Shown in pieces: positions 57,415 to 64,000 of a stretch of 64,000 nucleotides of DNA. The notes beneath the pieces were generated by a model. The model saw nothing but the letters and a program-made list of their open reading frames with translations. It ran no database searches and had not been told where the DNA came from. Source of the stretch: Acidobacterium sp. S8 (GTDB lineage Bacteria; Acidobacteriota; Terriglobia; Terriglobales; Acidobacteriaceae); NCBI RefSeq assembly GCF_009765985.1, contig NZ_LMUM01000004.1:1-64000 (forward strand). The letters are read 5' to 3'. Made by a program: the position numbers and the translations under genes. Every line of letters begins with the position of its first letter. Position 1 is the first letter of the stretch.

Positions 57415-58815
57415 TTATTCGTTAACAACATCCGCACTGCTGGCGCTGCCATACTCCTTCAGCTTGTTATGCAGAGTTTTGAGGCTGATGCCAAGAATCT
57501 CCGCCGCCTTGGTCTTATTATTATGCGTCGATTCGAGGGTTTTCATGATGAGGCGACGCTCAGCTTCATCCACGGTCGTTCCCACCTCAACTTGCACCAC
57601 ATTCGCGTCACTCTCAGCCACGTGCCGTATAGGTTTACTTCCGAAGCCAGGAGGCAAATGGCGGGCATCGACATATCCATCGCTGCAAAGGACCACGGCC
57701 CGTTCGATGGTGTTGCGCAGTTCGCGGACATTGCCGGGCCAGTCGTAGGCCATCAGCCGCACCATCACATCTTCATTCACGCCCGCCACCTGACGTTCAT
57801 GTTTTTCGTTCATATCCCGAAGCATCGAGTCCACAATCGCCGGAATATCTTCCTTGTGTTCGCGCAGCGGAGGCATATGGATATTGAAGACATTCAGCCG
57901 GTAATAAAGATCACCGCGCAGCTCGCCTGCCTCTACGGCATCTTCCGGTACCTTATTCGTAGCCGCCAGCACCCGGACATCAACCTCAGACTCAATCTTG
58001 CTGCCCAGTCGGCGCAGTTTGCGGTCCTCAAGAACCCGCAACAGTTTCGCCTGTGTGCCTACCGGCATCTCGCCGATTTCATCAAGCAACAGCGTGCCTT
58101 CCTCTGCAAGTTCAAAGCATCCAGCCCGACGCTCCAACGCTCCGGTAAACGCTCCTTTTTCATGCCCGAAGATCTCGCTTTCAATCAGTGTCTCCGGAAT
58201 GGCCGCGCAGTTTACCGCGACGAAAGCCTTGTTTTTACGCGGGCTTAGATCATGCAATGTGCGCGCGACGAGTTCTTTGCCGGTTCCGCTCTCGCCTGTA
58301 ATCAGGACAGACACGTTGCTCGTAGCCACCCGTTCGATCAGGCCAAAAAGCTCCTGCATTTTCTTTGAAGAGCCGACAAGCGGGCCAAGCACACCCGTAT
58401 CGCGCAGCTTGCGTCGCGTGACTTCCAGCTCCTGCTGGGTTTCACGCTGACGACTGGCATTTGCCAGAATCGTCCGCAACCGATTGGGATCGATCGGCTT
58501 CTGGATGAAGTCGTACGCACCGATCTTCATCGCTTCGACGGCCTGCTCGATGCTGCCTTGCGCTGTGATGACAATAACCGCCTGATCCTGCTGCTTCATC
58601 TCACCGAGGCGTTCCAGCAGCTCCAGCCCGTCCATCCGTGGCATTTTCAGGTCCGTAAGCACGATTCCGGGCTGCCACGCCTGGGCGCGCTCCAAGCCCT
58701 CAAGCCCATCACGGGCGGTGTCAGTGCGGTACCCCCATCCTGAGACAAGCTCCGCGAGTCCAGTCAGGGCATTTTCTTCGTCTTCTACAATCAAGACTTT
58801 TTCTTGAATAGACAT
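57415..58815 (-). CDS. sigma-54-dependent response regulator (NtrC type)
   Basis: The 466-residue regulator has a receiver domain (about 6-120; phosphoacceptor Asp in VLTDLKMPRMDG, Lys in DFIQKPID), an AAA+ domain with GESGTGKELVARTLHDLS (Walker A), the sigma-54 contact loop GAFTGA (KGAFTGALERRAGC) and LLDEIGEMP (Walker B), and a C-terminal Fis-type HTH (KTKAAEILGISLKTLHNKLKE). It activates sigma-54 promoters after phosphorylation by the kinase encoded next. It is the first gene of a three-gene operon. Target promoters are unknown. Confidence 0.96.
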   Translation of the reverse strand: MSIQEKVLIVEDEENALTGLAELVSGWGYRTDTARDGLEGLERAQAWQPGIVLTDLKMPRMDGLELLERLGEMKQQDQAVIVITAQGSIEQAVEAMKIGAYDFIQKPIDPNRLRTILANASRQRETQQELEVTRRKLRDTGVLGPLVGSSKKMQELFGLIERVATSNVSVLITGESGTGKELVARTLHDLSPRKNKAFVAVNCAAIPETLIESEIFGHEKGAFTGALERRAGCFELAEEGTLLLDEIGEMPVGTQAKLLRVLEDRKLRRLGSKIESEVDVRVLAATNKVPEDAVEAGELRGDLYYRLNVFNIHMPPLREHKEDIPAIVDSMLRDMNEKHERQVAGVNEDVMVRLMAYDWPGNVRELRNTIERAVVLCSDGYVDARHLPPGFGSKPIRHVAESDANVVQVEVGTTVDEAERRLIMKTLESTHNNKTKAAEILGISLKTLHNKLKEYGSASSADVVNE

Positions 58816-58926
58816 TCTTTCCTGCGAACAACTTCAATTTTGGGGACTTCTTCGTTTGTAACACGGCGATAGGACGATTGACTCGTGAATGAGCAACTAT
58901 GGGACCAAACAATATAGGACAGCTGT

Positions 58927-58968
58927 ATGTCAAATATGCTTGACATCAAAAAGCTTCAAATGTAAAGT
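58927..58968 (+). promoter_or_regulatory. sigma-70 promoter with overlapping palindromic operator candidate
   Basis: TTGACA (58940-58945), 17-bp spacer, TAAAGT (58963-58968) makes a good vegetative promoter reading into the membrane/XRE gene pair. The perfect inverted repeat ATGTCAA-N6-TTGACAT (58927-58946) covers the -35 box, as expected for autorepression by the XRE protein. A Shine-Dalgarno-like AGGGGGG precedes TTG 58992. Confidence 0.7.
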
Positions 58969-58991
58969 GAGCTTGTCATCAGGGGGGACTC

Positions 58992-59450
58992 TTGTCAATT
59001 CTTTGTGCCAATCGGTTCACGCCACTTCAGCGCCGCTCTGTACAGCGGTTTGGTGGCATTATGCTGCTTACCGTTGCGACCAACTTTACAAATCTCAACC
59101 TTCCTAATTTTTTATTCGACATCTTTCCCGGTCTTCAGCAGACCCTTCTGCATCACCAGCATCCATCGCCAATATTGCTCGTATTATTTTCCGTTGTTGC
59201 CATGATCCCCGTGCTGTTAGCGATGTGGGTAGCGGGAAATTATCTTACCTCTGAGCCGGATGAATTTATACGAAGTCTCGTCATTCGAGCTTTGCTCTGG
59301 GGCTTTGCCTTCACCATGGCAGGCGTTGCGGTGGCCGGTGTTTTCATGAATCTCTACAACAGGCCTTTCCCCCTTACCATTCTCAGCGCAGATATCTTTT
59401 TCATCTCCTCGGCCCTGGCTCTTCGAATCTGCCTAAGGAGCTATCGGTGA
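58992..59450 (+). CDS. four-span membrane protein paired with an XRE regulator
   Basis: The 152-residue product has about four spans (near 23-44, 60-82, 97-118, 128-146) and a short N-terminal tail with basic residues (FTPLQRRSVQRF). It starts at TTG 58992 behind AGGGGGGAC. The stop overlaps the start of an XRE regulator gene by 4 nt (ATGA-type coupling), a layout known from membrane protein + HTH pairs (DUF2178-like families). The family itself is not recognised with certainty. The pair may work as a membrane stress or peptide sensor with its repressor. Confidence 0.75.
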   Translation: MSILCANRFTPLQRRSVQRFGGIMLLTVATNFTNLNLPNFLFDIFPGLQQTLLHHQHPSPILLVLFSVVAMIPVLLAMWVAGNYLTSEPDEFIRSLVIRALLWGFAFTMAGVAVAGVFMNLYNRPFPLTILSADIFFISSALALRICLRSYR

Positions 59451-59635
59451 CAAACTGCCTGCGCGCTCTGCGGGCAGAGAGAAACTGGAGCCAGCTCGAT
59501 CTCGCTGAAAAACTTGGTGTCTCCCGCCAATCCGTCAACGCCATTGAAACCGGGCGATTTGATCCCAGCCTCCCTCTGGCGTTTCGTCTCGCCAGACTTT
59601 TCAACCTTCCTATCGAGTCCATCTTTTCGGAATAA
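59447..59635 (+). CDS. XRE-family HTH regulator, single domain
   Basis: The 62-residue protein is just a Cro/CI-type HTH domain: LRALRAERNWSQLDLAEKLG with VSRQSVNAIETGRFDPSLPL and ARLFNLPIESIFSE, typical of YozG/PF01381-type regulators. It starts at GTG 59447 overlapping the previous gene's stop. Its likely operator is the palindrome at 58927-58946. It has no effector domain, so the coupled membrane protein may modulate it. Confidence 0.92.
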   Translation: MTNCLRALRAERNWSQLDLAEKLGVSRQSVNAIETGRFDPSLPLAFRLARLFNLPIESIFSE

Positions 59636-59702
59636 AGAATCCTGTGAAGAGGAGGGCGAAGGCAAGCTAGACTCTGTTCTCAATAAAGGACTGGACGAAT
59701 CC

Positions 59703-60515
59703 ATGACCCGGAATCAGCAGCCAGCTTTAACGCTCTTTGCCGCAGGCATGATTGGCCTCGGCATCATCGCTCTTATTTACGGGGATTTCGCCCTCGTCTG
59801 GCAGCCAGTCGCTCCCTGGGTTCCGGGCCGTACCGCTCTTGCTTACGCCTCCGGCGTCATCATGCTCTTCGGAGGTATCGGGCTACTCTTTGAGGCCACT
59901 GTAACGTGGTCGATTCGCATTCTCTTTCCATACCTCATTCTTTGGCTTTTGCTCAAAGCTCCAGCCTTGTTTGTAGCGCCTCTGATCGAAGGAGTCTGGC
60001 TGGGATTCGGAGAATTAGCCATTCTCATGGCTGGCGGATGGGTTCTCTTTGCCCGCCTGGGTGCGACGCCAGATGGTTCCGTTTTGAATTCCATCGGCGG
60101 TGAGAACGGGGTCCGCATGGCGCGCATTCTTTTCGCGCTTGCAATCCTCCCGATCGGACTCGCGCACATTATCTACGTGAAGGAAACAGCCGCACTGGTG
60201 CCGCCGTGGCTTCCGTTTCGGACGGGCTGGGCCTACATCACCGGTGTTGGCCAGATAGCCTGCGGGGCCGGCATACTGCTTTCGATTCTCCCGCGAGTCG
60301 CCGCCATGATCGAAGCCGGAATGATCAGCAGCTTCGCGCTCCTTGTCTGGGCTCCCGCGCTTGTGACCACGCCGAAGACACGTTTCTCAACCACAGCTTT
60401 CCTCATCTCATGGGCAATCGCCGCAGGCGCTTGGGTAGTAGCCTTTAACACTCCCGCCAAAAAATCTGTCCCGATAGCGCAGACGATACCAAGTCCTTCA
60501 AAATCCATTGCGTAG
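59703..60515 (+). CDS. DoxX-like polytopic membrane protein
   Basis: The product (270 aa from ATG 59703) has about eight spans in two similar halves: residues 8-125 and 140-255 each show a span pair, then a GRTALAYASGVIMLFGGIGL or GWAYITGVGQIACGAGILL stretch. The repeated pattern (R-T-x-W/L-A-Y-x-(S/T)-G) suggests an internal duplication of a DoxX/DUF-type four-helix unit. Function is unknown. The open frame begins earlier (59514) but that part overlaps the XRE gene. AAAGGA lies about 11 nt upstream. Confidence 0.75.
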   Translation: MTRNQQPALTLFAAGMIGLGIIALIYGDFALVWQPVAPWVPGRTALAYASGVIMLFGGIGLLFEATVTWSIRILFPYLILWLLLKAPALFVAPLIEGVWLGFGELAILMAGGWVLFARLGATPDGSVLNSIGGENGVRMARILFALAILPIGLAHIIYVKETAALVPPWLPFRTGWAYITGVGQIACGAGILLSILPRVAAMIEAGMISSFALLVWAPALVTTPKTRFSTTAFLISWAIAAGAWVVAFNTPAKKSVPIAQTIPSPSKSIA

Positions 60516-60728
60516 ATCTGGTTTTTCAACAGGCTGCGGAAGGCTATAACTGTACCGTTTGTCACGGTTGCAGGATGTTGTAAAATAGGTGAAGCGAGTC
60601 CGACGTTCTTCCGTATCGTTCCTTGAGAAGCCCGGCCGCCTGAGCTTTGTTAGCGAGCTTCCCAGATTCAGCCTGGATATGAAAGCCCCAAGACATTGCA
60701 ACGATATTGATGAGGAGACAGAGTTTCC

Positions 60729-60908
60729 ATGGCTAAAATCGCCAAAACAGCAGACCGCAAGAAGGTAATGGACACGTCCAAGAGCACCGATTGTCCCAAG
60801 TGCAGCAAACCCACCCGCATCGTGAAGCGGGTCAAGGATCGCGAGCGCGGCATCCCCGGTGGCGTGTATATCTCCTGCTCGGCCTGCGATTTCTACGAAA
60901 AGCTTTAA
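60729..60908 (+). CDS. 59-residue zinc-ribbon protein
   Basis: A short gene, ATG 60729 to TAA 60906-60908, encodes 59 residues. It has a basic N-terminus (MAKIAKTADRKKVMDTSKS) and two C-x2-C knuckles, CPKC (22-25) and CSAC (50-53), separated by 24 residues with basic KRVKDRER. That is a classical zinc ribbon, of the kind that binds nucleic acid or acts in transcription/translation. GAGGAG lies about 10 nt upstream and a strong terminator follows 24 nt downstream. No family name is assigned. Confidence 0.8.
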   Translation: MAKIAKTADRKKVMDTSKSTDCPKCSKPTRIVKRVKDRERGIPGGVYISCSACDFYEKL

Positions 60909-60931
60909 TTCGAGCACAATCAACCCATAAG

Positions 60932-60965
60932 AAGCCCGGCCATTCGTGGTCGGGCTTTTTCTTTT
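60932..60965 (+). terminator. rho-independent terminator of the zinc-ribbon gene
   Basis: AAGCCCGGCCA (60932-60942), loop TTCG, TGGTCGGGCTT (60947-60957) with one G-T pair, followed by TTTCTTTTCT. It is a strong 11-bp stem with UUCG tetraloop. Confidence 0.9.
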
Positions 60966-61108
60966 CTTGGGAATAGTGGTGATAAAGCAGAGCCGGAAAT
61001 TTAACTACCTTTCCCTTTTGATTTCGTCAGTATGGGGGTGATCTGCGTCAATTCATCCGTTCCATGCGATGATGGTCGGCATTCCAATGCGAGGCGAGCG
61101 AGCGGCGT

Positions 61109-63477
61109 ATGCTGACCGTTCTTCAGGATTTTCGATATTCAGTTCGGCAATGTATCAGGCACCCCGCCTTCACCTTTACTGCGGTACTCTCGCTGGGGCT
61201 GGGAATAGGCGCGACGACTGCCGTATTCAGCGTCATTTACGCCGCTTTGATGAATCCTTATCCGTATAAAGCAGCGGACCGCATAGTTCGGCTGGTCGTA
61301 AAAAGCAAAGCTGACGAAGACGGAATGATGAATCTGAATGGGCCGCAGGTCCGCACCCTGAGGCAGTCGCCTGCGGTGGAAAGCCTCATTGCCATGGATG
61401 ACCGGTCGTTGTCTCTGACCGGAGGCGATTTCCCTGAAGATGTCGAGACGATTCTTATCACCTCGAACGGCTTTGATTTTCTGGGGATGCAACAACTGCT
61501 GGGCCGCGGCATCGAGCCTTCCGACGCGGTTGACGGGCAGGAACCCCAGCCGGTCGTGGTGTTGAGCTATAAGTTCTGGCAGCGGCATTTCATGGGGAAT
61601 CCGGATGTAGTGGGGAAGACGCTGCAACTGAACCGAAAGAGTTATCGCATTATGGGCGTCGCCGCGCCGCGCTTTACCTGGTACAGCGCCGATGTTTACC
61701 TGCCGCTTGATCTGACGCAGAACCCGAAGCTGGCCTACATCGTAGATTTACGCATCAAGCCGGGCATTACCCGCGAAGCTGCCGACGCGGCACTGCAGCC
61801 ATTAATGGAGCAGTTTGCGCGAGAGACGCCGAAGCAATTTCCGGAACATTTTCAGGTGGCTCTTGAAGGCCTGAACGACTGGGTGGTAAAGCGCATGGGG
61901 AAAACGCTGTATCTCCTCTTTGGCGGAGTGGCGTTGTTGCTTGCCATTGGGTGCGGCAATGTGTCGATTATGCTGCTGGCGCGCGGCACGGCGCGGCAAC
62001 ATGAACTGGCAGTGCGCGCGGCCATTGGAGCAAGTCGCGGAAGAATCGTGCGTCAATTGCTGACCGAGTCGCTGCTGCTTGCGCTTACTGGAGCTGCGAT
62101 GGGTGTGCTCGTGGCCTACGGAGCAGTGGCGGCGATGAAGGCGATACTTCCTCAGTATTCTTTCGCGCCGGAAGTTGTTGTCCGCCGGCGCTGCAGCTTT
62201 CTAGGCCTGAGGTTGGCAAGGTCGTTCAGTCAGGCGTACGCACGATTGCCGGAACCGTTCACGGACGCAGGACGCATAGTGCGCTCATCTCCGGCCAGAT
62301 TGCGTTGACGTTATTGCTACTGGCCAGAGCAGGCGCTGCGAGCGAGGGTTTCCTGCGGCTGCTGCACGCGCCGCTTGGCTACGACCCGCACAACGTTATT
62401 TCGATATGGGTTCCGTTTCACGAGAATTCGTATACGACCTGGGCAGCGCGGCTGGTTTACTTTGAACAGCTTCAGTCCAAATTGCGCGACGTGCCGGGCG
62501 TTACCATGACGGCTACCGCGACCAATGCCACGCCGCCGCAGGCGGGAGCGAATCTGCCATTCAGGCTTTTAGGCGAACCTGCGCTGGAAGAGCAGACGGC
62601 GCTGGTGAATCTGGTAGACCCGGAGTTCTTCCGTACGCTGCGCATCGCTGTCGAGCAGGGAAGAATCTGGAATGGAACGGAGAATCACAATGCTGCTCAT
62701 CTCGCTGTCATCAATCAAACTATGGCGCATCTCTATTTTCCGAAAGGCGATGCCGTAGGCAAATCCATCAAAATTCCGAGTCTCGAAAACCAACCGCCAG
62801 AGAATCTTGCCGCTTCGGGAATAGCAGATTCGTGGCTGCAGATTGTGGGTGTGGTGGGAGACAGCCGCAATGATGGATTGCGCAATCCCATCCGGCCAGC
62901 CATCTTTGTGCCTTATACCTTCTACATGCCGGGAGCTACACAGATTCTCGTCTGATCAGAAGTGCCGCCGCTCACGCTGCTGCACCCGATCCGTCTGGCG
63001 CTCGCCTCACTGAATCCTGATCAACAAGCAGCGCGCGTAGTCTCCGACCTCGACCACTGGATCAGCGATCAACCAGAGTGGCGGCATGAACATTTGATCG
63101 CATGGCTGTTTTCCTCCTTTGCCATACTGGCTCTTGCTCTGGCTTCAATTGGACTTTACAGCGTGGTGTCCTATTCCGTGGAGCAGCGAATGAATGAGTT
63201 CGGCATCCGCATGGCGCTGGGCGCGCAGCGCATACATGTGATGAAAATCGTTTTTGCATCGATCGCAGCGAGTATTGGCGGCGGCGTTCTGGCCGACCTC
63301 ATACTCACTCTGTCGTTGAATGCCTTTCTCTCCAGGTGGGTAGGAAGCAGGTTGCATGAGCCGGTCATGCTGCTGACGTGTGTTCTTCTGCTCGGGATGG
63401 TGGCGGCAATAGCTTGTTTTATGCCTGCTCGACGCGCCTCTCGCGTCGATCCGATGACTGCATTGCGCTGTGAATGA
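61109..63477 (+). pseudogene. decayed ADOP-type ABC permease gene (deletion/frameshift plus in-frame stop)
   Basis: Three open segments together match an ADOP permease. The first (61109 to about 62182) covers the start MLTVLQDFRYSVRQCIRHP, span 1 and the first FtsX spans. It then shifts frame: after EVVVR a segment of about 25 residues is missing and the product continues in another frame as PALQLSRPEVGK. The second segment (to 62955) ends at TGA 62953-62955 in ATQILV-stop-SEVPP, where homologous proteins would have Arg (CGA). The third (62956-63477) finishes the protein with PARRASRVDPMTALRCE. Two independent lesions argue for a pseudogene rather than sequencing error. Confidence 0.85.
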
Positions 63478-63483
63478 CAGGCG

Positions 63484-64000
63484 CTATCCCCGAAGAATAT
63501 TCAGAAACCGCTGTGAGCCCATATTGGCGTTGGGGAAGATTAGATTCATATCCCGCGCGCCGACCTGCTTGTAAGCCGTCTCGCCCAGCACCTGGCGAAA
63601 ATCCGTAGTGACGGTTAGGTCGCGCCCTTCGTTCAGTTGCTCTGGAGCGAGTCCCGGCCAGCGTCCGTAGACTCGTCCGCCCTGAACCGGGCCGCCCATG
63701 ACAAACATCACGTTGGCATGTCCGTGATCAGTGCCGCGTGTGCCGTTTTCGCGCGCAGTACGGCCAAATTCTGACATGGTGACGACGACAACATCTTCCG
63801 CCTGCGTTCCCATGTCGGTCCAAAATGCCGAGAGCGATTGGGAAAATTCGCGCAGCCTTTCCGCCAGCTGGCCGTTAACGCTGCCCTCGTTCTGATGATG
63901 GTCCCATCCGCCGATATCGGCAAAAGCCGCTTCAACACCCAGATTTGCCTTCAATAGCTGTGCGATCTGTTTCATGCTGTCGCCGAAAGCGCCTCTGGGA
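63484..64000 (-). CDS. DUF1501 family protein, C-terminal part (cut by window end)
   Basis: The gene runs off the right edge; 172 codons are visible in frame from 64000 to the stop at 63484. Recognisable DUF1501 features are FADIGGWDHHQNEGS, VVTMSEFGRTARENGTRGTD with HGHANVMFVMGG, and LTVTTDFRQVLGE, matching the alkaline-phosphatase-like fold of the family. The upstream codons (PRGAFGDS) continue the expected sequence before the first visible Met. DUF1501 proteins are usually encoded with DUF1800 partners and are exported; function is unknown. Confidence 0.88.
   Translation of the reverse strand, partial: PRGAFGDSMKQIAQLLKANLGVEAAFADIGGWDHHQNEGSVNGQLAERLREFSQSLSAFWTDMGTQAEDVVVVTMSEFGRTARENGTRGTDHGHANVMFVMGGPVQGGRVYGRWPGLAPEQLNEGRDLTVTTDFRQVLGETAYKQVGARDMNLIFPNANMGSQRFLNILRG

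Noticed and set aside
60498-60923. minus-strand frame across the zinc-ribbon gene
   Set aside because: The plus-strand zinc ribbon with SD, CxxC knuckles and terminator explains the region better.
62953-62955. TGA read as selenocysteine or programmed readthrough in the ADOP gene
   Set aside because: The same gene has a second lesion (frame change with a missing membrane segment), no SECIS-like hairpin is evident after the TGA, and the aligned residue is Arg, so decay is simpler.

Overview
The window looks like a chromosomal segment from an acidobacterium, most likely class Terriglobia / family Acidobacteriaceae. The reasons are the family mix: three large FtsX/MacB-type permeases of the 'acidobacterial duplicated orphan permease' (ADOP) kind, one next to a PadR regulator, an acidobacterial-type VWA protein, an Omp85-SurA-TamB envelope operon and a DUF1501 protein. 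Base composition is moderately GC-rich. The genus cannot be fixed from sequence reading alone. I see no rRNA, tRNA, CRISPR array, prophage or insertion sequence.

Layout. 1-118: edge of the window with a 45-bp tandem repeat. 174-1484: two coupled unknown membrane genes. 9.2-1.5 kb, minus strand: a nearly gap-free gene run made of an ECF sigma factor and small anti-sigma factor, aroK, an AI-2E family permease, then heme O synthase (ctaB), an ABC-2 transporter pair, a DUF420 protein, a small membrane protein and mtnA. 9.3-10.35 kb: a ThiF/MoeB-type E1 enzyme. 10.5-18.6 kb: three translationally coupled envelope-assembly genes (Omp85 with seven POTRA-like repeats, a SurA-like chaperone lacking a PPIase domain, TamB). 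18.7-24.8 kb: BON-domain protein, UbiA-type prenyltransferase, stress-type CsbD and DUF5670 proteins, prephenate dehydratase and Lon. 25-28.5 kb: SpoIIE-type phosphatase, glycerophosphodiesterase, DUF488 and DUF3311 proteins.

28.5-38 kb: a Xre/ParS-RES toxin-antitoxin pair, PadR plus ADOP permease with a palindromic candidate operator, then a coupled run of MoaD-MoaE fusion, VWA protein, Hfq-like protein and inositol monophosphatase, followed by a ferredoxin. 38-44.8 kb: two glycosyltransferases, CorA, a second ADOP permease and a Tat-exported metallophosphoesterase. 45-52.2 kb: PpiD-like foldase, MalQ and TreY (convergent), a CDGSH protein. 52.4-58.8 kb: TlyA, NAD kinase, TonB-domain protein and a NtrC/NtrB-type two-component operon ending in a lipoprotein. 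59-64 kb: a membrane protein / XRE regulator pair with a clear promoter and operator-like palindrome, a DoxX-like membrane protein, a 59-aa zinc-ribbon protein, a decayed ADOP permease pseudogene and the C-terminal part of a DUF1501 protein running off the right edge.

Themes that tie the genes together are outer-membrane biogenesis (Omp85, SurA-like, TamB, PpiD-like, TonB, BON), respiratory oxidase/heme maturation (ctaB, ABC pair, DUF420), molybdopterin synthesis (MoaD-MoaE, possibly served by the E1 enzyme at 9.3 kb), alpha-glucan/trehalose metabolism (MalQ, TreY) and stress response (Lon, CsbD, ECF sigma). The most notable items are the in-chain Gly-Gly MoaD-MoaE fusion, the seven-POTRA Omp85 operon, the doubly broken ADOP gene, and several palindromic candidate operators next to PadR, XRE and antitoxin genes.
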